From the NCBI GenBank assembly GCA_964607765.1, contig CAZSNT010000009.1:1-64000 (forward strand): 64,000 bases of DNA, given 5' to 3'. The DNA is from CAZSNT01 sp964607765. GTDB taxonomy: Bacteria > Verrucomicrobiota > Lentisphaeria > Oligosphaerales > JABHEG01. Positions 24,901-36,900 of this stretch are shown here, in pieces. The notes below the pieces were generated by a model. It saw only the letters and a list, made by a program, of their open reading frames with translations. It had not been told where the DNA came from and did no database searches. Every line of letters begins with the position of its first letter. Position 1 is the stretch's first letter. The translations under genes and the position numbers were made by a program.

Positions 24901-27900
24901 CCACATCAACGGTGGTCAGACCGGTGTTGCTGAAGGAGGCCACCCCTTCATTGCGGTCGCTGGCTGCCACCGAGATGATGTTGGGCAGGTTGTAGCTGGC
25001 GGGATACGCCGGCACTGAGTCATTGTTGATACTGTCGTTAGCGGCTGCGGCAACGAACAGGTGCCCGGCCTCCATGGCTGCGGCGATGGCGTCGTAGTGA
25101 GCCTGGGAGTAACTGTAGCTGCGGTAGCTGTGGCTGCTGATCTGCGCGCCGTTGGCCACGGCGTACTCGAGGGCGTTCACCAAGACGGATGTCGTGGCAT
25201 TGTTGAACACTTTGCACGCCATGAGTTTGACGTTCCAGCACACACCGGTCGATCCGACTCCGTTGTTACCCACGGCCCCGATGGTCCCGGCGCAGTGCGT
25301 TCCATGCGAGTCGGTATCCATGGGATCGCTGTCGCCATCAGAGAAATCGTAGCCGTAGACGTCGTCGACGTAGCCGTTGTTGTCGTCATCGATGCCGTTA
25401 CCCGCGATCTCGTCTGTGTTGATCCACATATTCGCGGCGAGATCCGGGTGGTTGTAATCGATGCCGGTGTCGGCGACAGCGACGATGATGTCACTGGAGC
25501 CGGTAGTGATGTTCCACGCCTCCGGCGCATCGATATCGGCATCGGCCGTGCCGCCGCTCTGTCCGGTATTATGGAGGCCCCAGAGCTGTCCGAAGCCTGC
25601 GTCATCGGGCATCCTGGCGAGCTGATGGACATAATCCGGCTCGGCGAAGCGGACGTCGGCGCGGTTGCGGTACTGCGTCAGGATGCTGGCCAGGTCAGCT
25701 CCGGCCGGCACGCTCACGGTGTTCAGTTTCGTTATGGGTGCGACTGTCAGGAGTTCCGCGCCGAGCTGCTGGTGGATTGCTTCCAGCTCCTGCTGTGTCT
25801 TGTTCGCGTGGAAGGAGACGACGAGCCGGGTGGCTTCGTGCGGCAGCGCGAGCGCTTCGGCGACGGAGAGTCGGTTGAGATTGGTCGTGTCCGCGGTGGC
25901 AAAGCCACTGGCTCCGCCGGTGTACTCACCAGCCACGACGCGCGCGTCCGTGACGATCTGTGCTTCGGGCAGTGCACTGCCCCAGACCTTGAGTTCGTCG
26001 ATATTCGCATCGAGGCCCTGGCCGATGACGATTGCATCATTGGCCTCGGCGTCACCCTCGAATGCGCCGTCGCCGTCGACATCGCCGTTGCCGGTTGCGG
26101 GGCAGTCCGGTTCATCCGCGGTCCACTCTGTCTGGGTCGACGCGGCGCCATTCTTGTAGAGCGCGGTTGTGGCGGGCATACCGTTCAGGTAGAGGCGCAT
26201 GGTGTAGGTGCTCTGGTCGAAGCTGGCCGCGACGTGCGTCCACGTTTCGTCGGCCGTGGGCACATGTGCGAGTCCGGCGCTGCGCGCTTCGTAGGTGACG
26301 TTTCCAGTGGTGACGAACTTAGCGTAGAGTCGCGCGAGCCCGCCGTCGTCGACCAGTCCGACCTCGAAGTTCACAACGTCGTTGCCGCTGACGTCGCCGA
26401 CTTCACGCCGGATGATAATGCCGCTGGTGTCGGTGGGATCAATCGCTGCCTGGATGGTCCAGCTGGAGAGTGCGAACTTCGCATGTTCCGGGACGCTGAC
26501 GTAGTCGCCGGCCGCGCCGCCGAAGGCGAGGCTGGCCTGCTGGATATCGAAGCTGGCCGCGGGCCCGTGCGGGCTGAGCGGATTGAGGGGATTGCTGGCG
26601 TAGGAGGTATCGCTCGGGCGATGCGGAGGCGCGAGGCCGCCGCCCACGTCGGTGCCGGTGACTTCCTCGTAATCGGTCAGCGTGTCGTTATCCGTGTCAC
26701 TGATGCGCGGGTCCGTACCGAAGGTCTGCTCGTCGGCGTTGGTGAGCGAGTCACCGTCGAAGTCGGCGGTCGCATCGTCAGTGCCGTTGGTGGTATCGGT
26801 TGGGTCGTTGCCGGTGAGGTACTCGTAGAGATTGTTGAGTCCGTCGGCGTCGGCGTCGGCATTGGCGATGCTGACGCTGTAGAGGCTCTCGAACCAATCC
26901 GGCATGCTGTCGCCGTCGGCGTCGTCGGGCTCGGCGAAGAAGCCGTCGGCATCGGCCAGCGCGCTGACTGTGACGACGTAATCGTTATGCCCGTCACTGT
27001 CGCCGTCGGCAATGTTGGTGACGTAGTAATCGCTGTCACCGATCTGGGCGTAGTCCTCGATGGATGCGCCGCCGTCATCGTAGCGCAGATAGGCAACGAG
27101 TCCGGATGAGGTGGACGGGATAAGCCCGTGCCTGTTGCGGTCGAGTTCGACGAGGCTGAGTGCGCGGTCCCAGATACGCGTTTCGTCGATCATGCCGTTA
27201 GCGAGCCCTGCGCCAATGACACAGTTCCCGACGCCACTGAGCACGGTGTCGTCGTCATCCACCTCGACGGTGAAGACGCTGGTGCCGTTGATGACGAGGG
27301 CGAGTTCGCTGGTATTGGCATCGAACACGGCAGCGACATGTGTCCAGGTGTTGGTGGGAATGGTGACCGTGGAGGTGACCGTGGTGCGCGTGGCGCTGGA
27401 CGCCTGGTTATAGGTTCCGACGTGCGCGACCGGGTACAGCGCGTTCAGCCCGATCTCGAACTGGGTGCGCATCTCGTTGCCGTAGGGCGCCTGGCTCCTG
27501 ATGAGCGAGCCGGTGGTGTCCGGTGCCACGGCTGTCGGGTTGAACCACGTTTCGATGGTCCAGCTCTCGAGCTGCGTGCCGAACCTGCTGACCATGGGCA
27601 GGGCGAGTCCCGCGGTCGGGACTTGGGTGAGATCGAGGCTGCGGTCCACCAACGGGCTGTTGCTGTGCAGCGGGCTGGTCTTGCCGCTCGGCGTCGGGGT
27701 GCTGGACGCGTGATCGACGCCGTTATACTCTTCGCTGTCCCAAAGCCCATCGTCATCTGTGTCGACGTTGTCCGGATGGGTGGCTGCCGTCTGCTCGTCT
27801 TCGTTGGTGAGGCCGTCGCCATCGGTATCCTCGTCCTCATCGGTTGTGCCGTCGTTGTCTGTATCGGTGAGGGTCGGATCGAGGCCGGCGAGGTACTCGT

Positions 27901-30900
27901 TGAGGTTGTTAAGTCCGTCGCTGTCCGAATCGGTAGTGGCGTCGGCGGAGCTGTTGGGGTTGAGACCGTAGAGCGTCTCCCACCAATCGGGCATGCCGTC
28001 GCCATCGGTGTCGACATCATCGAGGGTAGCGGGCGCGTCCGCGGGTGCGGTAAGCATGCTGACGGAGCCGACGAGCGTGCCGGCGCTCTGCCAGCTTGCG
28101 CGCCAATCGTCAGTTACGGTGGCATCCTGTGCGGAGGTGCCTGCGTCATCGAAGCGGTAGTAGGCGACGGTTGGCAGGTTCGCGGTCAGGACGGAGTTCA
28201 TGTTACCGAGGATTTCCGTGGCAGACCTGGCGCTGTTCCAGACCCGAAGTTCATCCACGTAACCGCCGAAGTTCTCACCGATTCGCGTAACGACGTTGGG
28301 GCCTGTCGTTCTAGGCGGATCAAAGAGCCGGTCTGATGCCACCTGCACGCCGTTGACGTAGAGGCGCAGGTACTGGTCTGTGGTGCTGTAGGTTGCGGCG
28401 ATGTGATTCCAGGCATTCGGCGCGATGGCGCTCGCCGCGGGTGCCTGGACCGTGTAGGTCCCGGCGCCGCCGCTGGTCTTGATGTAAGGCACGAAGGCGC
28501 CGTCAACCGGGGTGGGGTCCAAGCCCATCTCGTAGTTGAACATGGTAGCGATGACCGGGGTGGGATCGTTATACATGTCCAGCATCCGGCGGATGATGAT
28601 GCTGTTTCCGCCGTCCGTGGTGTCGATCGCGGTTGGGTTGACCCAGGCTTCGAGGGTCCACTGGGCAAGGGCGAATCGCGTCTGGTGCGGCAGCGACATG
28701 TAGGTGGTGGTGGTGGGGAGTGCTGCGTTGAAGGAGAGGACACGATCCACGAGCGGGCTGTGTGCGTCCGCGGGATCCGTGTTGTCGACAGCGACTTCCT
28801 GGTAGTCGTCGACGCCGTCATCGTCGGTGTCGGCCACACGCGGATCGGTGTTCTGGCCGCCGCCCTGGTCTTCCTCGCCGTTGACAAGTCCGTCGCCGTC
28901 GTAGTCTTCGTTGGGATCGAGGATCCCGTCGTTATCGGTGTCCGAGTCACGCGGGTTGGTATCGCAGAGGAACTCCCAGAGGTTGGTGAGTTCGTCGCCG
29001 TCCTCGTCGCCTTCGGGCCCCATCCACGTTTCGTTGACGGTGAGGGGCGGGTTGTTGAAGTAGAGGTCTTCGTACCAGTCGGGGATACGATCATTGTCCG
29101 CGTCATCGCCGCTGTAGGGGCTGGGCCCGCGTGTGGCGATGAGGTCACTGGATCCGAGCAGCATCACAGCCATGGTGCTGTCATCGACATAGCCGTCCTG
29201 GTCGTCGTCGATACCGTTGTCGATATCGGTTTCCGGGCTGCCTTTGGCGTCGGCGGCCTCGTCGCTGCCGTCGCTGCTGCCGTCACCGTCGTTATCGGTG
29301 GAATCGGCGGCGTAGTGACCCGTTTCCGGGATGGCGTAGGCCGGGGCTGTGATCCAGTCTGCGAAGCCATCACCATCGTTGTCGCGGCAGATGGCGTCGT
29401 GACTGGAGCTGCGCAGCCAATAATCGGTTTGGGTGGCATTGCCCTGGATGGGCGTGTAGTTGCCGCTGAACCCGATCGCGCCGAAGTCCTCGATGTGCAG
29501 GCCGCCGTCATCGAAGCGGTAGTAGACGAGCAGGCGCGTCGTGCCTTCATGGATGAGCTTGTCTTTGTAGGTGTCGATCTGGTCCTGTGTTCTGGGCGTG
29601 TCCCAGAAGCGGAACTCGTCGATGTAGGCGTAGGTTTCGCGGTTGAGCCAGACGGCCTCGCTACCGTTATCGAAGGCACCGTTTGCCGTGTTGTTATCTT
29701 CGTAAAGGACGTTATCCATGGCGATGACGGTGGTCGGATCAGTGGGCGTACCGTTGTCGAGGATAATGGTCTCGCCCGCGGCGTAGTCACCGTCTTCGTC
29801 CACGTCGATGAAGACGGTATCGACGCTCTCGTCGAACACGCCGTCAAGGTCGTGGTCCATGAACATGACATCAGGCAGGTAGACGCCGGTGGTACTGGCA
29901 GTCGGCGTGCCGTAGAGCGCGATATCGGTAGCGGCCTCGTACTCGTCAACTTTGAAGCCGCGGAAGAGCGTCATGGTCCCGGTAGCGGTTCCTGGCGGCT
30001 CCACGCTGACTTGGGCGACTTTGCTGACGCCGTTGACGTAGAGTGCGAGGGTCATGTTCGGGAAGTCCCAGACCCCGGCGATGTGCGACCACTCATTGGC
30101 GGGCAGCGCGAACAGGTTACCGGTTCCGCCGGCCTTGTACTCAACGCCGGTGGCGGTTTCGAATTTGACGTAGGGCACACGCGGGGATTCGAGACCGAAC
30201 TCGACAGTTGTCCGGGTCGGATCAGTGGCGGTTTCGTAGATGGCGATGATGCCTTCGTCATCGTCGCCGGGCCGGACCCAGCACTCCACGGTCCACGATC
30301 CGTCCCACTGGTCCTGGGCGCTGGTGGATGTAGCGAGGCGTGAGGACTGGGGCACGGTGAGGCCGTCGGCAGTGATATTGGAGACATCGAGGGCACGCTG
30401 TGCATAGGCGGGGCTGCTCATGGCGTAGTTCGGGTTGCGCGGGTCGAGCTCGATGCCGTCATTGACACCGTCGTCGTCCGTGTCCGTAACGAGCGGATCG
30501 GAGCCGTGGATGTTGACCTCGTCGCCATCGGAGACCAGGTCGTTGTCCGAGTCCGGATCGGTCGGATCGGTGTTGTTCAGGTACTCCTGGAGGTCGGTGA
30601 GTCCGTCCCCATCATAGTCTCCGGTGCCATCGCGGCTGGTATCGCCGAAGTAGATGTTCTCCCACGCGTCCGGCATGCCGTCACCGTCGAGATCCTGCGC
30701 GACGAGGTCCTCGATCAGGACATAAGACGGCGCAGCGATGGCGGTCCGGCTGTTGGAGTCGGTGATGTTGGTTGTGCCGAGGGCGCTGACGTTGATGTAG
30801 GTATTCTGCGTCCAGAGGCCGCTGGTGGTATTCGTGCCGAAGTCCATGCGCACGATGCTGGGCGATCCGCTGACGCTGGAATAGGTGATCGTGCTGCCGT

Positions 30901-33900
30901 CGGGGAGCGTAATGGGGTTCGCGGGCGGCGCGCCTTCCAGGATGCCGAAGTCGCTGTCCACGACTGTCCCGACCTGGATCACCTCACTGAAGTACACATC
31001 GAATTCGGTGTTGGCGACGACGTTGCCGCCGGCCAGGAAGCTATAGGCGTTCTGACGCGCCCGCGTGATGAGAGGCGAGGCGTAGTCGGTGACGTTGACC
31101 TCGCTGGCGGCGAACGACTGCATGCTGTTCCCGGACAGGTTCTTGATCTGCTCAGTGGAGGCCGTGGGCATGGTGTAGACGACGCGCGCCGTACCGGTTG
31201 TACCCAGCGTGTCGGAGAGCGTCAGCGTGATGGTATCCTCGGAGCCCAGGAGGCCTGCATCGACCTGTGTGACGGTGAGTGTCACCCAGGTCACGCCGTC
31301 CACGTCGAGTGTCTGGACGGTGAAGTCGTCGATGCGGGTGGTGGTATCTGTGTCCACGGTCTGGAGGTCGGCGTCCGCAGTCATGACGATCCGGTCCAGT
31401 GTGCCGTTGGTATCGTCGTCATAGGCCCCGGCTGCGATGATCCGCGGGTAATCGATACCGAGGTTACGGATGAGGATGTTCGTACGCGCGGGCCTGACCG
31501 GGTTCACGGCGCTGCCGGCCTGATTGTAGTCGGAGATCAGGTTTCTCGCATCCCAGGCGGAGAGGGTCTCGGACCAGGGATAGACACTGCCGTGAAAGAC
31601 ATCGAACATGGTGCCGGCGTTGGCCGTGCCGCTGGGATAGCGGGTGATGACATCGCGGGTGACGTCGATGCCGAACAGGTAGTCGTTGCGGCTGAACGTC
31701 GCCTCCGCGATGTGTGTGAACAGGCCGGTGACGGCCGGCGTGTAACTGGCCGCCGTCGCATCGGCCGCACTGTATTTGCGGATGAGCTGTTGCCGCGAAT
31801 CGACGAGGCAGATAACGGCGGACGCGTCGGTCGCGTTGCTGAACACGATGAGATCGGTGATGGAGTTTTTCTGATCCGAAAGCGTCAGGTCGATGAACGG
31901 TGTGGAGCCGTCACCGTTGCTCTGTTCGGTACCGGACGAGTTGTACTTGCGCACCTCGCCGGCCTCGTCCTGTGAGGCGACGAACAGGTAGTTTGTACCG
32001 GTGCCGTCGTCCGCGACTTCGAGGTCGGTGATATAGGGCATCTGTGCAGCGCTGGACGGCGGCGTGATATCGACTGTCCAGTTGGCCGCGCCCGCCGCGG
32101 CGGGGTATTGGCTGACGTGCGCAGCGGCCGCAGCATCGCCTTGCTCGTGATGGGCAACGTAGACGAACGAATTCGTGCCGTCGACCTCGATCTCCACCAC
32201 GGTGCGCGCGCCGATTGTCACGGGCCAGGCTCCACCGACGGCCGCGCCCGTACTCGCGTTGAACTTGTGGATGGTTGCCGTGCCGCCGTTGTTCCAGGCG
32301 ACGTACAGGTAGAGGGTACCGCCCTCGTTCGCGAGCTCGATGTCGGCGATCACGCTGGTCACGGTGGCGCCCGGAAGCGCGAAGCCGTCCAGCGCACCCG
32401 TGGTTGCGTCGTAGCGATCAACGTCGTAGGTGCCGCCCGTGGTATCATTGTAGGCGACATAGATGTAGACCGGCGACGGGTTGGTCGGCGCGCCAATCTC
32501 GATATCGACGATGTCATCGTCCGTACCCAGCTGAATCGGTGTCCAGTTTGCGGCCGGGCCAGTGCCGAGCGCGTAGGTGTAGAGCAGGTCCCGTTGCGTG
32601 ACGCCCTGGGCAGCGGCGTCGCCGTCGACGAGATCGACGCGGTCGCCGCCGTCGGTGAGCATGAGATCTACGCCGCTGTCGTAGGCGCCGTTGTCGTTGC
32701 GGTCCACGAAGACATCCTCGCCTTCGCTGTAGACACCATCGCTGTCCATGTCTTTGAAGAACAGGCCCGCGGTGATACCGGTCGGGTTGGTGGCGAGCGG
32801 CACGGTCCAGTCGAGCACGGGCGTACCGTCCGTAACGCGATAATCGGTACCGGCATCGAACTGTCCGTTGGCCGGACTGCTGTCATCACGCCAGATATCC
32901 TCGCCTGCGTCGTAGGCGCCGTCTCCGTCATCGTCATTGAAATACAGGCCGGTCTGGATGCCTGTGCTGACGGCATCGGTAGCCTGCCAGCCGTCACCGC
33001 CGTCGAAGAGCTCTTCGCCCGCGTTGTAGGTAGCATCCACGCTGAGGAAGATATCCTCACCACGGTCCCAGCGACCGTTGCTGTCGGCGTCCACGAAGTA
33101 CAGGTTGGTCTGCAGGGGCGTCTGGTCGGCGGCTGCCAGATAGGTAATGGTCCACGGCTTGATGCCGTCGAAAATCTTCACATCGGTGCCGGGCTCGAAG
33201 GTTGTGTTGGTCGGGTCGCTGGCATCGGCCCAGGTGTCTTCCCCGACATCCCAGTTCGCGTCGCCGCCCGCGAAATAGAGGCCAGTGGTGACACCGGTTG
33301 TGACGCCGTTGCTAACCTGCCAGCCGTCGCCGCCGTCATAGACTTCTTCACCTGAATTGAACGTCGAGTCGGAGCTGTTGAAGATATCCTCACCGGGGTC
33401 CCACTGTCCGTTGCTGTTGGCGTCGTGGTAGTACAGATCGCCCGGCTGTCCGACGGTGGTGGCGGCGGTGGTCCACCCGGTGCCATCCTCGTCGAGAACG
33501 CGCATGTCGGTGCCGTCATCGTAGACGCCGTTGCTGTTGACATCGTCCCAGACAAAGATGCGAAGGTTGCTGAAGGGATCGGTCGGCATTTTGAGGACGC
33601 GCTGGTTCGACCCGGACTTCTCGACGAAGAAGGCATAGTCTGCGTTCATGCCCGTTCCGGCGCCGTCTTCGGCGATCTTCATTTCGCCCAGGTTGGCGAC
33701 AACGTTCATCTGGTCGCCCTGGGCCCAGTCGTTAGTGATGGTGACGTTGCCGAATGAGACAACTACTTCCTCATCGCCGTCAACGGTGTAGGACGGGTTT
33801 CCGGTGGAGGGGAAGGATGAATCCGGGAAGGTCAGTTCATCTTCGAGGTCGTTTCCGGGGTTGACGAACTCCTGCACATCTTCAGTAAATGTGAGGTCGA

Positions 33901-36900
33901 TATTCATGCCGGTTGAGACGTCGTAGGAGTCATCGTCTGAGTCCAGTTTCAGGTCAGCGGAAGCGCTGAGCAGGACGGGACGGGCATAATCCCCGATCGG
34001 AATAGCGCTGCCATAGTCGAAGTTGTCGGTGGCGGGCGTGGAAGACGTGCTTCGCACTTTGACCGCAGCGGCCCCGGTCGGAGCCGTGTAGGTCAGTGTG
34101 GGGGCAGCTGTGGATCCGGCTGCGTCCGCGAGAGCAATCTCGATGCGGTCGCGGGTCACGACGACGTCCGTCACGGTGAGGGCTGTGGTTCCATCGTTAT
34201 CGGTGACGGTGAAAGCGCTGGTGGGCGGTGCATCGTGCCCGTTGGCGGTCATGAGGTCATCGTCGAGCCAGACGATGATCTTGTCAAGGTAGCCGTCGCC
34301 GTCCTGGTCCAGTGCGGCGGACGACGAATACTTGGGCGTACCCTCGGCGGAGTCCGCGAGCCCGGTGATGGTGATGGCTGTTCCGTTCGGATCCGCTTCG
34401 TTGGGCGTGTCCGCGTTATCCGTGACGGCAAAGCTGCCGGTTGCCCGCAGGTTGATGGTCGTACCGTCGAGCCAGTTGACGGCATCGCTTCCCTCCGCAT
34501 CGACATCCATGGTGATGCGGATGCTGTCGTCGTCTTCCTGGGAGAAGGCAGGAGTTTCCAGACTGACCGTGAAAACGCCGCCGGAAGACATGGGCGAGGT
34601 AACGACCCAATGCGTTCCGTTCATGGCCAGGGCGGTCAGGTTGATGTCCTCGCTGAAATCCACGATGATGTACGGGTCCGCGCCGGTGGTCGGGTTCTCG
34701 ACGAGGCGCCCGTTGCTGGTCGGCCACGGTGAGAGCGCGGCGCTGATAGGCACGGGGGGGGCGCTGTCTGTGACTTTCTCGTCGTCCACGGTAACGGACG
34801 CGAGCTGCTCAGCGGCCTTGGCGCCGGTCGCGGACTGGTCGAGGAACGATCCGGCCTGTTCGGCGAAAACGAATGTCTGTTCGGCAGTACCCAGGCCGGA
34901 GACTTCCGGGTCCACCCACAGCACGATCTTGGAGGCCTCGCCGTTGTAGTCGGTGGTCGGGAGAGTCGACGCCTTACCGTTCGCCGTGTCAGTCTGGAGG
35001 TCCACGTTGGTGAAGGCTGTACCGCCGAGGGTGAACTGCGGCGCATTCACCGCGCTGATGGTTGCCTTGTCCATGTCCTCGGTGAAGGTCACCACGACCT
35101 GTTCGACATTACCGTCGCTGTTGTTGTCGAAGAGCTCGACGGCCTGGATCTGGGGATCGGCGTAGTCGATTTCCTCCAGCGGGTCGGTGTCCACTTCGTT
35201 GCCGGCCAGGTCCTGCCAGAAGCCGTCGATCCACTGCAGAACGATATCGTAGTCCGGCGTGCCCTGGCCGGTCGTGGTAAGAACGGTCTCGTCAATGAAC
35301 AGGGTAACGTAGTTGTCATCGCGCCCGACGATTTCCACCTCGATCAGGCTGGCGTTAATGGCATCCCCATCGTCGCCTTCATGGGTACGGATACGGTTCT
35401 CACCCGCCTCGACGATGTAGAGTGCGGAGGGGTTGGCAGCCTCGTCGAGGGTCACGGCGATCGGCGTGCTGAGCGCGTCTGCGGCAGCGGTCAGCGGGTA
35501 GCCGGTGGTGACTTCGTCGCCGTCCGCGTCGAACTTGCGGACCTGGTTGTTGCCGCTGTCGGCGACCAGGATTGCGACGGCGGCGACGCCGGCGTTGTAG
35601 TCGACCGTGATGCCGCGCGGGAAGCTGAACGCGGACGCGGGCGTGATGGGGAAGCCGCCAGCGGTGACTTCGGCGTAGCTGTTGCTCTCGTCGAACTTAC
35701 GGACCTTGGGCGTGCCGTTCTCGCTGTCGATGACGAAGATGTCGTCGATGCCGTCGATGTCCATTGCCTGGGGCCGTACGAAGGCGTTGGCCCCGGCAGG
35801 CTTGATGAAGTCCTGACCGGCGGTACCGGGCACGCCGTGCGGCGTACCGTCGGAATAGTAGCGTCCGATTCGCGCGTTCATGCGGTCGAGCACGTACACA
35901 TCGCCGTAGCGATCGAGCACGACGTCAAAGGGCTCGTCGAGCCCGTCATCGGTGGTGGTGAAGCCGGTGCACGGCAGGAACTGGCCCCGGACCTCCTCGG
36001 TTGCGTCGGAGCCGGAGAGGCGGAACTTGCGCACGTCGTTCGCGCCCGCGTCTGCTACGTATACTGTGTCGAACCCGGCCTGTGTGTTGCCGCCGGTCTG
36101 CGCTGCGCGACTGTACCGGTGCTCGTTGGTCAGATCGGAGAACAGCGTGTAGTAGCTGCCGTCGATCAGGACGGTGTGAATGCGGGCCAGCGTGGGCGCG
36201 GCGGGCAGATCGACGGTGACGTTGGTGAACCCGACGTCAGCCACGAGATTGGTGCCATCGAGTTTGCGCACGGAACCGTTGCCGCCGGCCGCGGTGTTCA
36301 CGGCAGCGTAGACGTAGCGCGCCGCGCCGCCGGTCTGATCACGCGCGACAGCGACATCGGCCACGGTGAGGCCGACGCCGAACGCGGTGGTGTGTGTGGC
36401 CGCGCCGCCGGTCAGGTTGTAGCGGCCGACCGTACCGTTGGTGCCGTTGTTGTACGCAACGAACAGCTGCTTGCTGCCGCCGTCGTAGATCACGTCGAGG
36501 TCGACCGGGGAGTTGCCGCCCAGGTTGACGTTGGTGAATCCGCCGTCAGCCGCACCGGTGGTGGCCAAGTACTTGCGCACTTCGTTGTTGGCGCTGTCCG
36601 ACCCGACGTAGATGTAGACATTGCCGCTATCCGTGGCGACTTCGATGTCGGTGATCGTGGTACCGTCGGGGTGGGTCGGGTAGGAGCCGGTGGTGATTTC
36701 CACACCGGTGGAGGCGTTGAACTTACGGACCTTGTCGTTAGCCTGGACGGCGCTGCCGTCGCGATCGACGGCGACGTAGAGGTAATGGGTGCCGGCGCCG
36801 ATGGTGTCCTCCTCGACTTCGAAATCGAGGATCGCGGTTGTGCCGAGACTGATGGTGGAGGTCGAGAAGGCCGCGGCCGCGCCGGTATCGGCGTTGTAGC

